5,716 bases of DNA, taken from the NCBI GenBank assembly GCA_024645155.1, contig JAHEGF010000220.1, forward strand, positions 1 to 5,716. Direction: 5' to 3'. Source of the DNA: Phyllobacteriaceae bacterium. Lineage in GTDB: Bacteria > Pseudomonadota > Alphaproteobacteria > Rhizobiales > Rhizobiaceae. This document shows positions 1 through 5,716 of the stretch, piece after piece (within the stretch, counting starts at the first letter, position 1; each line of letters starts with the position of its first letter). Made by a program: the position numbers and the translations under genes. The notes beneath the pieces are model-generated. The model made no database searches, was not told the DNA's origin, and was given only the letters and a program-made list of their open reading frames with translations.

Positions 1-300
1 GAGCAGGACGTTGTGATCTTGTTCTGCACGGCGACCGGTATGATCGACGGTGTTTTCCGCGAGCGCTCCTTCATCAACAAGTCAACGGCACAAATCATTG
101 GCGGGCGGCAGTGGAGCGCAATTCAGGTAACCACTGCAGCCGGTGTGACCGGTGTCATGGATATGGTCAGAACCGGAAAACTGCCGCAACAGGGCTTTAT
201 TGCCCAGGAACAGGTCAGTCTGCCGGATTTCCTTGCAACCGAGTTCGGCAACTACTACCGCGCGGGCGAAATCTCCGAAGCGCCAGCCATCGCTGCCTAG
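1..300 (+). CDS. Saccharopine dehydrogenase-like oxidoreductase, C-terminal fragment (5' end outside window)
   Basis: An open frame runs in from the left edge and stops with TAG at 298-300, giving 99 visible residues; the true start lies outside the window. The visible part resembles the C-terminal domain of saccharopine dehydrogenase family proteins. It has a strand-rich start (VVILFCTATGMIDG), then SAIQVTTAAGV at visible residues 39-49 and GKLPQQGF at 59-66, ending near an FGNYY segment, an arrangement I recall from alphaproteobacterial members. Family members are NAD(P)-dependent and act on lysine/aminoadipate-type substrates, commonly in lysine breakdown. The N-terminal Rossmann domain that would confirm cofactor binding is not visible, so the exact reaction is inference. 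The gene converges on the protease gene with 46 bases between the two stop codons. The family call is fairly likely; the substrate is uncertain. Confidence 0.65.
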   Translation, partial: EQDVVILFCTATGMIDGVFRERSFINKSTAQIIGGRQWSAIQVTTAAGVTGVMDMVRTGKLPQQGFIAQEQVSLPDFLATEFGNYYRAGEISEAPAIAA

Positions 301-346
301 AGCCGCCAAACGAACCCGCTTCAAGATGAACGGCCCTCGCCGGTTG

Positions 347-1597
347 TTATCCCAGTATTCGCTGCGCCGCCCACAACACGCCTGCACCATGTATGGCAAT
401 CACTGCGAGCAGCCCCGTTGCGATCAGGGTCCATTCGCGGTTGCTCATCGGTTTCATGGCATAGCGCGGCCTGGCCGACCGGCCTGCCGTGACAATACTC
501 AGGATGGCAAATACTGCACCTGCGACGATGATCATGTAGATCGGAACTCCGCCACTCAAGCCAAGCCCCATGAAAATGGCAAAAAGTGCAAATGATGTCG
601 CGGCAAGCGCCGCGCGGTTTTGAAACAGTTGCCGCAGGACCTGGCCGCCGTCAAAACGCCAAACCGGCACCAGGTTGGCCAGGTTGAACAACGCGCAAAA
701 CCCCGCAAACACCGCCAGCAGCATCGCCGGGACGTGTTGCCCGGATCGTTCTGCAATTTCGCTTGCCGTTATCGCTGGAAGTACAAGCAGCGCAGACAGG
801 CCCGCGCCCATCAGCGCCACAAACGCGATTTCATAACGCCGGTCATAGGGACGCCCGCCAATCGCAATGCCGCCGAGAATCGGAATGAAAATCATGCGCA
901 CGTTTCCGTGCCCCATCAAACGGAACGCCGCCATATGCCCCAGTTCGTGGAGTGCAACGACCAGTGTCAGGGTGGCTGCATATGCAAAGCCGATCGCGTT
1001 CAAACCGAACAGCGGCCACAACAGCAATGCAGAGATCACGGCAAAGCCGAACTGGGTTATCGGACGTTCGAATATGCCACCGCTCTTCAACTCGCCGGTC
1101 TCCGCCCAGTGTTTCAGGCGGTTGATCGTCCGGCGCAGCGAAAAGAAGCGGAAGATCATGAATGCCACGCCATGATAGCGGTCTCGGGCACTGATGGTAA
1201 CCGTCACCGCACCGTCTTCACCGTCAAGACTCGTTTGTTCGCAGTAGTGTTCCCAAAACGAGTTTTCCAGCGATGAATCGTCAACAACCTGCTGCGAAAA
1301 CCGGTGTTCCTTGTCGACACCGGAAAACCGGGCAATGCGTTCGATCGGATTGCCATCGCGCCCCGGCCACGAAAGCGTCATATGCGCACCGTCGTCACCG
1401 ACAGGCACCGAAGTCTGTATTTTGCCATCCCAGCCGGCACTGTCGCCCAGCGGCCATAACGCGTTCCACAAATCCCTGCGATTGGCACGTATCGTCCGCC
1501 TCACGGTCACGGTCCGCAAGCCGACGGGCGCCGCCATCAGAAAATAGATCAGCACGACATTCAGCGTTGCAAGGATTGCAATTACCGGAATGGACAT
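347..1597 (-). CDS. Site-2 protease (M50) with N-terminal SRPBCC-like domain
   Basis: This 416-residue membrane protein is a predicted intramembrane zinc metalloprotease. Visible order: an N-terminal membrane anchor (about residues 4-22); a soluble domain (about 27-170) with the SRPBCC/polyketide-cyclase pattern, opening TVRRTIRANRRDLWNAL and closing with a helix RRTINRLKHWAETG; then a multi-helix membrane region. The zinc motif HELGH is at 217-221. The second M50 motif is at 308-318 (NLVPVWRFDGG), with Asp316 as the expected third zinc ligand. Further hydrophobic segments lie near 257-276, 289-311, 330-348, 351-370 and 390-410. M50 proteases cut transmembrane substrates such as anti-sigma factors or signal-peptide remnants; the substrate here is unknown. 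The ATG at 1597 has a GGGGAG ribosome site six bases upstream, and that site lies inside a hairpin. It follows pccA on the same strand by 86 bases. The protease call is strong; the SRPBCC call rests on pattern only. Confidence 0.9.
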   Translation of the reverse strand: MSIPVIAILATLNVVLIYFLMAAPVGLRTVTVRRTIRANRRDLWNALWPLGDSAGWDGKIQTSVPVGDDGAHMTLSWPGRDGNPIERIARFSGVDKEHRFSQQVVDDSSLENSFWEHYCEQTSLDGEDGAVTVTISARDRYHGVAFMIFRFFSLRRTINRLKHWAETGELKSGGIFERPITQFGFAVISALLLWPLFGLNAIGFAYAATLTLVVALHELGHMAAFRLMGHGNVRMIFIPILGGIAIGGRPYDRRYEIAFVALMGAGLSALLVLPAITASEIAERSGQHVPAMLLAVFAGFCALFNLANLVPVWRFDGGQVLRQLFQNRAALAATSFALFAIFMGLGLSGGVPIYMIIVAGAVFAILSIVTAGRSARPRYAMKPMSNREWTLIATGLLAVIAIHGAGVLWAAQRILG

Positions 1598-1600
1598 CTG

Positions 1601-1625
1601 AAGCTCCCCGTTATCTGCGGAGCTT
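1601..1625 (-). promoter_or_regulatory. Hairpin masking the Shine-Dalgarno of the M50 protease gene
   Basis: AAGCTCC at 1601-1607 and GGAGCTT at 1619-1625 form a perfect 7-bp inverted repeat around an 11-base loop. In the minus-strand mRNA the 3' arm carries the GGAG core of the Shine-Dalgarno (1604-1609, read as GGGGAG) and ends three bases before the ATG at 1597. If folded, the stem would block ribosome access, which suggests translational control (thermometer-like, protein-bound, or relieved by upstream translation). The pairing is seen directly; the function is inference. Confidence 0.45.
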
Positions 1626-1683
1626 AACCGTTTAGGCTGACGAAAGAATTAAGACCGACGCCGAATTATCTGCTTATCTGCGG
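1611..1683 (-). repeat. Three copies of GCAGATAA between pccA and the protease gene
   Basis: Read on the minus strand, CCGCAGATAA starts directly after the pccA stop codon (1683-1674). It is followed without a gap by a second GCAGATAA (1673-1666), and CCGCAGATAA recurs at 1620-1611 inside the loop of the Shine-Dalgarno hairpin. The two long copies are identical over 10 bases. They could be binding sites for a regulator of the protease gene, or a local duplication. No regulator motif I know fits, and no convincing -35/-10 pair was seen in this 86-base gap. Confidence 0.45.
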
Positions 1684-3696
1684 TTACTCGAACTCCATGA
1701 TCACCGCGTCCACCGACAGGCTGTCCCCGGGCTTGGCATTGATAACGGAAACGACAAGATCGCGGTCAGCACGCAGGATGTTTTCCATCTTCATTGCCTC
1801 GACGACAGCGAGCGTCTCTCCTGCCTTGATTTCCTGGCCTTCGGTCACAGCGATCGATACGACAAGGCCCGGCATCGGGCACAACAGCATTTTCGAGGTG
1901 TCCGGCGGTTGCTTCACCGGCATGAGCTTGTCGAGATCCGCGATGCGCGGCGGCAAGGCACGGGCAGCTACCGACAAACCGTTCCAGCTCAGGCCAACTC
2001 CGTTGAGAACCGGGCGGATCTGGATGACAACATCGCGTGCGCCAACCGATCCGTCCCATAACATGTCTCCGCATTGCCATTCCGAGATGACCAGAACCGG
2101 TGCACGGCCACTGACCGCGATTTCCAGCTCCAGCGGCTTGGCGATTGTGCCCGATTTGACCGCAACGTCATGATAGTCATCATCAAGCTTGATCACCCAG
2201 TTCCGCTGCAATTTCCCGCTGTGTGGTGAGAGGCGGTCGGAATGGCGGTCCAGCCGGTCCTTGCGGACCAGTTCGGTGGCAAGCGCGGCCGCGACCAGCA
2301 CTTCCGTCTCGTTTTCATCAGGTCCGCGCGGCGCAAAACCATCCGGATATTCATCGGCGATGAAATTGGTCGAAAGCCGCCCTTCCCGCCAACGCGGGTG
2401 CTGCATCAGCGCTGAAAGAAAGGGAATATTATGCTCGATGCCGTCCACGACGAACCGGTCAAGCGCGGTGCTCATCGCGTCGATTGCCTGCGCACGGTCC
2501 GGAGCCCAGGTGCATAACTTGGCGATCATCGGATCGTAAAACATGGTGATTTCCGAACCCTCGGCCACACCGGTATCATTGCGGACCCGGACATCGTCGG
2601 TGACGCCTTCGGCTGGCGGCCGGTATCGCTTCAAGCGGCCGATCGACGGCAAAAACCCGCGATAGGGATCTTCGGCATACAGCCTGCTTTCGACTGCCCA
2701 GCCGTTCAGTTTGACATCCTTCTGGGCAATTTTCAGCTTTTCGCCTGCCGCAATCCGGATCATCTGCTCGACCAGGTCAACGCCGGTTATCAGTTCGGTT
2801 ACAGGATGCTCAACCTGCAGCCGCGTATTCATTTCGAGGAAATAGAAGTTTCGGTCCTTGTCGACGATGAACTCGACAGTACCAGCGCTTTGGTATTCGA
2901 CAGCTTTGGCTAGCGCCACGGACTGTTCGCCCATCGCCCGTCGCGTTTCCTGGTCGAGGAATGGTGACGGAGCCTCTTCGATAACCTTCTGGTTGCGGCG
3001 CTGGATGGAACATTCGCGCTCGCCCAGGTAGATGCAGTGTCCATGGGAATCCGCCAGAACCTGGATTTCGATGTGCCTCGGTTCTTCGATGAACTTTTCG
3101 ATGAAAACACGGTCGTCGCCAAAAGAGTTCTTCGCTTCAGATCGCGCGCGGTCAAATCCGTCCTTGACTTCCTTTTCGGACCAGGCAATTCGCATGCCCT
3201 TTCCGCCGCCACCGGCCGATGCCTTGATCATCACGGGATAGCCGACTTCGCCTGCGATCTTAACCGCTTCCTTTGCACTCTCGATGATCCCGAGGTAACC
3301 GGGTACCGTGCTGACATTGGCTTCCTTGGCAAAGCGCTTTGACTCGATCTTGTCGCCCATGGCCTCGATGGCGCGGGGTTTCGGACCAATGAAGATGATG
3401 CCTTTCTTTTCGAGGTCACGGCAAAAGGATGCCCGCTCCGACAGGAAACCGTATCCGGGATGAACCGCTTCAGCTCCAGTTGATACGCACGCCTCGATGA
3501 TCTTGTCGGCTACCAGATAGCTTTCCGATGCCGGCGCTGGCCCGATATGCACGGCTTCATCGGCCATGGCGACATGCATGGCGTCACGGTCCGCGTCAGA
3601 ATAAACGGCTACCGTTGCAATCCCCATCTTCCTGGCTGACTTGATCACCCGGCACGCAATCTCACCACGATTTGCGATCAGGATTTTCTTGAACAT
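1684..3696 (-). CDS. pccA: Propionyl-CoA carboxylase alpha (biotin carboxylase/carrier) subunit
   Basis: This 670-residue protein is the biotin-bearing subunit of an acyl-CoA carboxylase. It uses ATP and bicarbonate to carboxylate its own biotin; a beta subunit then transfers the carboxyl group to propionyl-CoA to make methylmalonyl-CoA, in breakdown of odd-chain fatty acids and Val, Ile, Met and Thr. Visible: biotin carboxylase domain (1 to about 445) opening KKILIANRGEIACR, with the ATP-grasp glycine loop GGGGKGM at 162-168, the EMNTRLQVEHPVTE active-site block at 288-301 and Arg338; a subunit-interaction (BT) region about 480-595; a biotinyl domain 604-670 with AMKM and biotinylated Lys636, 34 residues from the end. 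DPYRGFLPSIGRLKRY (343-358) favours propionyl-CoA over methylcrotonyl-CoA or acetyl-CoA carboxylase. Length is normal and key residues are intact. The ATG at 3696 follows AGGAG nine bases upstream. pccB is not in this window. Confidence 0.95.
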   Translation of the reverse strand: MFKKILIANRGEIACRVIKSARKMGIATVAVYSDADRDAMHVAMADEAVHIGPAPASESYLVADKIIEACVSTGAEAVHPGYGFLSERASFCRDLEKKGIIFIGPKPRAIEAMGDKIESKRFAKEANVSTVPGYLGIIESAKEAVKIAGEVGYPVMIKASAGGGGKGMRIAWSEKEVKDGFDRARSEAKNSFGDDRVFIEKFIEEPRHIEIQVLADSHGHCIYLGERECSIQRRNQKVIEEAPSPFLDQETRRAMGEQSVALAKAVEYQSAGTVEFIVDKDRNFYFLEMNTRLQVEHPVTELITGVDLVEQMIRIAAGEKLKIAQKDVKLNGWAVESRLYAEDPYRGFLPSIGRLKRYRPPAEGVTDDVRVRNDTGVAEGSEITMFYDPMIAKLCTWAPDRAQAIDAMSTALDRFVVDGIEHNIPFLSALMQHPRWREGRLSTNFIADEYPDGFAPRGPDENETEVLVAAALATELVRKDRLDRHSDRLSPHSGKLQRNWVIKLDDDYHDVAVKSGTIAKPLELEIAVSGRAPVLVISEWQCGDMLWDGSVGARDVVIQIRPVLNGVGLSWNGLSVAARALPPRIADLDKLMPVKQPPDTSKMLLCPMPGLVVSIAVTEGQEIKAGETLAVVEAMKMENILRADRDLVVSVINAKPGDSLSVDAVIMEFE

Positions 3697-3709
3697 GGTT
3701 CCCCACTCC

Positions 3710-3747
3710 TCACAATGCGCACCTTCTATGGGCTTTCATCACAATGC
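3710..3747 (-). repeat. 9-bp direct repeat upstream of pccA
   Basis: TCACAATGC occurs at 3710-3718 and again at 3739-3747, 29 bases start to start; on the coding strand this reads GCATTGTGA twice. The copy nearer the gene overlaps the first base of the AGGAG ribosome site. Repeats placed this way can be operator half-sites, which would let a regulator control pccA. The repeat is exact; the role is inference. Confidence 0.35.
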
Positions 3748-3758
3748 TCAAGCAACCC

Positions 3759-3787
3759 AATTGCCGCATTTGCATGGTCCCGCAATT
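3759..3787. repeat. Inverted repeat AATTGC...GCAATT upstream of pccA
   Basis: AATTGC at 3759-3764 and GCAATT at 3782-3787 are perfect 6-bp arms around a 17-base spacer that contains ATTTGCAT. It lies between the potassium channel stop and pccA. There is no run of T after it, so it does not look like a terminator for the channel gene; a protein-binding site for pccA control is possible. Short arms make chance a real alternative. Confidence 0.25.
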
Positions 3788-3802
3788 TCCTGATTTGCCC
3801 GG

Positions 3803-4303
3803 TCAGAAATGCTTGCCCGATTCAAACGGTCCGACCCGTGTCGAAGCCGCTATCAGGTAAGCCGTAGACCAGCCGATCAGCAGGAACCCGTCAATTCCTT
3901 CCATGCCCGCCAGCAGGCGCCATTCCTGGTGCGGGATCAGGTCCCCGTATCCCAACGTCGAGAATGTCACCGTGGAAAAATAGAGTGCTTCCTCGAATGA
4001 TCCGAATGCACCGATAATCCAATAGGAAAAGGCCCAGAACCAAACCTCGATGGTCATGACGACAAACAGGCCGAAAACAATGGTGATCATCGCAAGCACA
4101 CGGCTGCGCCGTCCGTGCATGCGAAAACGGTCGACCAGTATGCTCATCACACGGGTAACACCCATCAGCCCGAATGTGTGAATGAGGACAGTACCTGAGA
4201 TAATCACCGTGCCAAGAACCAGATTTATAAACATGAGAAGCAGTTCCAGATTGTTTGACTTCAGGTTTGCCGAAATCGCGATCCTAACGGCCTTTGGCAC
4301 CAC
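3803..4303 (-). CDS. Small potassium channel family protein
   Basis: This 166-residue membrane protein has the pore of a potassium channel. An extra N-terminal membrane segment (about 24-48) comes before the core: outer helix about 68-97, pore helix about 104-115, selectivity filter TLGYGD at 116-121, inner helix about 133-155. The GYG core that selects K+ is intact; Leu replaces the more usual Val before it. The tail is short and no RCK or cyclic-nucleotide domain is present, so gating is unknown. The chosen GTG start at 4303 lies inside the end of the transporter gene (20-base overlap) with GGAG ten bases upstream, suggesting translational coupling. A shorter start at ATG 4234 (Met24) would keep all membrane segments but has a poorer ribosome site. 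The channel call is strong; the start is uncertain. Confidence 0.85.
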   Translation of the reverse strand: MVPKAVRIAISANLKSNNLELLLMFINLVLGTVIISGTVLIHTFGLMGVTRVMSILVDRFRMHGRRSRVLAMITIVFGLFVVMTIEVWFWAFSYWIIGAFGSFEEALYFSTVTFSTLGYGDLIPHQEWRLLAGMEGIDGFLLIGWSTAYLIAASTRVGPFESGKHF

Positions 4304-5258
4304 GCACGGCAGGCTCCGGCATTTGCGGGACTTTCTCTGCCAGCCGCGATTCCCGCCACAAGACGATCAACCCCGAACCGATGATTATTGCAATCCCGAG
4401 CCATTTCAATGCAGAGGGAAAATCGTTGAAGACGATCAGGCCGACAGCAGTAGCGCTGACGATCTCCAGATACTGGAACGGCGCGAGGACCGATGCCCGC
4501 GCGTGACGCGAAGCCGTGGTCACCATCATGTGGCCGCCGGCAGCGACCGCGCCGACACCGATCAGCAATATGATCGGAAACGGGCTGAGCGGAATGCCTG
4601 GTGCAAGATCGCGGATCGAAAGCATCGCCCCCGCCAAAAGGGCAAGCCCGCTGATCAGCATGCCGCCTGCTCCGGCTAAAAGTTGCATGACCAGCGGGGA
4701 ATCATGGGTGGAAAGACTGCGATTGAGCATCATATAGATGGAAAACAGGACCGCCGTGGCAAGCGGCAGAAGCGAAACCGGGCCGAATAGTTCGTAACTT
4801 GGCTGGATGACGATAATGGCACCCGCAAATCCGGAAACGACTGCCGCCCAGCGCCTCCAGCCGATCGGTTCGCCAAGAAAGATGCCGGACAAAAGCGTTA
4901 GTATCAGGGGCTCGACAAAAAATACCGCGATGGCGTCCGCCAACGGCATGTATTTGACCGCAATGAAGAAAAACAGGCTCGCAGCGCCGATCAGCAATCC
5001 GCGGAAAAAATTGGAAAAAAGACGTTTGGGCCGCAATCCGCCAGGCCCGCGCAGTGTGACTATGACCACCGCCATTACCACAAATTGCATGGAAAACCGG
5101 AAAAACGCCACTTGGCCAGGCGACACGCCTTCTTCGGTCGAAAGCCATTTCCCGCCCGAATCGATCAGCGGCAGTATCAGCATTGCGGCTGCCATTATCG
5201 CAATCCCACGTACCTGATCGGATACGGCAATCGGTGGTGAATGCCTTGTCTTGTTCAT
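4284..5258 (-). CDS. DMT superfamily transporter with two EamA domains
   Basis: This 324-residue inner-membrane protein has about ten hydrophobic helices in two halves. The first EamA repeat (about 17-152) contains ADAIAVFFVEPLILTLLSG (108-126) followed by FLGE. The second (about 163-302) contains VLAPFQYLEIVSA (257-269), then a conserved stretch ending in WRE. The layout and length fit the drug/metabolite transporter family, which moves metabolites such as amino acids, nucleosides or vitamins; the substrate cannot be read from the sequence. The ATG at 5258 was chosen because the family pattern begins shortly after it. A longer frame to 5438 would add 60 arginine-rich residues unlike the family and has no ribosome site. 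The chosen start also lacks a clear Shine-Dalgarno. The gene is divergent from frmA and overlaps the potassium channel gene at its end. Confidence 0.88.
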   Translation of the reverse strand: MNKTRHSPPIAVSDQVRGIAIMAAAMLILPLIDSGGKWLSTEEGVSPGQVAFFRFSMQFVVMAVVIVTLRGPGGLRPKRLFSNFFRGLLIGAASLFFFIAVKYMPLADAIAVFFVEPLILTLLSGIFLGEPIGWRRWAAVVSGFAGAIIVIQPSYELFGPVSLLPLATAVLFSIYMMLNRSLSTHDSPLVMQLLAGAGGMLISGLALLAGAMLSIRDLAPGIPLSPFPIILLIGVGAVAAGGHMMVTTASRHARASVLAPFQYLEIVSATAVGLIVFNDFPSALKWLGIAIIIGSGLIVLWRESRLAEKVPQMPEPAVRGAKGR

Positions 5259-5472
5259 GACGCATCTTTGGTCAATGCGCATGCGACACGCAAGCGATTG
5301 TTGACGGCGACTCGCTTCCGATCCCGTAAGCACAAAATACCGGCGCGGCGTTCGCCATCGAACACGGCGCGAATAAGCCAGCAACAGGCGCAGTGGCGGG
5401 GTTGATGAGCGGCGAATTTCCTGAAACTCTCGGCACAAGGCAAATCAACCGAAAAATTCGGGAGGAAATTTC
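5259..5472. other. Divergent intergenic region between the DMT transporter and frmA
   Basis: These 214 bases separate two divergent start codons and must carry promoters for both genes. I see no convincing -35/-10 pair on either strand: a TTGACG at 5301-5306 lacks a good -10 at 16-19 bases. The frmA-proximal 60 bases are AT-rich with short palindromic pieces: CGAATTT at 5413-5419 pairs with AAATTCG at 5454-5460, and GAAATTTC at 5465-5472 is self-complementary right before the ATG. No small gene or RNA gene is supported here. Confidence 0.5.
5449..5461. promoter_or_regulatory. Palindrome CCGAA-AAA-TTCGG beside the frmA ribosome site
   Basis: CCGAA (5449-5453) and TTCGG (5457-5461) are perfect 5-bp arms around AAA; the last bases of the second arm are also the first G residues of the frmA Shine-Dalgarno. 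The outer part of the same sequence (AAATTCG, 5454-5460) is also the reverse complement of CGAATTT at 5413-5419. This could be an operator for a regulator of frmA or a small leader hairpin. It resembles no operator I can name with confidence. Confidence 0.3.
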
Positions 5473-5716
5473 ATGAAAACACGCGCCGCTGTAGCTGTAG
5501 CCGCAGGTAAACCGCTGGAGGTCATGGAAGTTGACCTGGAAGGCCCACGAGAAGGCGAAGTGCTGGTCGAGATCATGGCAACGGGTATCTGCCATACCGA
5601 TGAGTTCACATTGTCCGGCGCCGACCCGGAGGGCATATTCCCGGCGATTTTGGGCCATGAGGGCGCGGGCATCGTCCGCGAGGTGGGCCCCGGGGTAAAA
5701 AGCCTGAGAGCGGGCG
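5473..5716 (+). CDS. frmA: S-(hydroxymethyl)glutathione dehydrogenase / class III alcohol dehydrogenase, N-terminal part
   Basis: The first 81 residues are visible and the gene runs off the right edge. The protein oxidises S-hydroxymethylglutathione, formed spontaneously from formaldehyde and glutathione, to S-formylglutathione with NAD+; family members also reduce S-nitrosoglutathione. The visible part matches class III alcohol dehydrogenases closely: opening MKTRAAVAV, then ATGICHTDE with Cys40 as first catalytic-zinc ligand, SGADPEGIFPAILGHEGAG with His62 and Glu63 at the active site, then the start of the VGPGV strand. The third zinc ligand, the structural-zinc cysteines and the NAD fold lie beyond the window. 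The ATG at 5473 has a strong GGGAGG site (5460-5465) seven bases upstream. No frmR-type regulator gene is adjacent on the visible side; the divergent neighbour is a transporter. The symbol adhC is also used for this gene. Confidence 0.93.
   Translation, partial: MKTRAAVAVAAGKPLEVMEVDLEGPREGEVLVEIMATGICHTDEFTLSGADPEGIFPAILGHEGAGIVREVGPGVKSLRAG

Noticed and set aside
329..345. Hairpin CGGC-CCTC-GCCG between the two convergent stop codons, as a terminator
   Set aside because: Only four clean pairs plus a bulged extension, and no T run on either strand.
620..1276. A 218-codon plus-strand open frame inside the protease gene
   Set aside because: It is antisense to a gene with clear catalytic motifs, is rich in Arg, Gln and His as expected of a GC-driven shadow frame, and has no family features.
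1598..1683. CtrA-type site formed by the TTAA pieces in the gap upstream of the protease
   Set aside because: The TTAA elements are not spaced by seven bases as in the TTAA-N7-TTAA consensus.
3725..3756. TTGAGC with CATAGA (minus strand) as a pccA promoter
   Set aside because: The spacer is only 15 bases and the -10 match is weak; not strong enough to list.
5301..5330. TTGACG as a -35 box for frmA
   Set aside because: The hexamers 16-19 bases downstream (around CCGTAAG) match a -10 box poorly.
5259..5438. A 60-residue N-terminal extension of the DMT transporter frame
   Set aside because: It is arginine-rich and low in family-like sequence, has no ribosome site at its far start, and the transporter family pattern begins after the ATG at 5258.
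5272..5658. A 128-codon minus-strand open frame across the start of frmA
   Set aside because: It overlaps the well-supported frmA coding sequence, and its product shows no recognisable pattern.

Overview
The window looks like chromosomal DNA of an alphaproteobacterium, possibly Hyphomicrobiales or a relative. The evidence is the moderately high GC content and proteins that all read like alphaproteobacterial family members: a PccA-type carboxylase, a glutathione-dependent class III alcohol dehydrogenase, and a saccharopine-dehydrogenase-like C-terminus ending in GKLPQQGF. This assignment is inference from protein style; no rRNA or other marker gene is present.

Layout from left to right. Bases 1-300 (+) hold the end of a saccharopine dehydrogenase-like oxidoreductase cut by the window edge. 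It converges, across 46 bases, on a minus-strand block of four genes. In transcription order (right to left) these are a ten-helix DMT/EamA transporter (5258-4284), a small potassium channel (4303-3803, overlapping the transporter's end by 20 bases), the propionyl-CoA carboxylase alpha subunit pccA (3696-1684), and an intramembrane site-2 protease fused to an N-terminal SRPBCC-like domain (1597-347). At the far right, 5473-5716 (+) is the start of frmA, encoding S-(hydroxymethyl)glutathione dehydrogenase, divergent from the transporter. No gap without a gene exceeds about 215 bases. No tRNA, rRNA, CRISPR array, insertion sequence or phage gene was seen.

How the genes relate. Only the transporter and channel are tightly linked, by the overlap, and are probably translationally coupled. 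pccA is preceded by a 106-base gap with direct and inverted repeats and probably has its own promoter. Its partner pccB is not in the window. The protease follows pccA after 86 bases and may be read with it, but that gap carries its own repeats and a hairpin that hides the protease's Shine-Dalgarno sequence. The metabolic genes (saccharopine dehydrogenase-like, pccA, frmA) fit amino-acid and odd-chain/branched-chain carbon catabolism plus formaldehyde detoxification, but the sequence does not show that they form one pathway.

Most of the window is ordinary core metabolism. The least ordinary part is the protease locus: an SRPBCC-like domain joined to an M50 protease, led by a repeat-bearing region with a possible translation-blocking hairpin.
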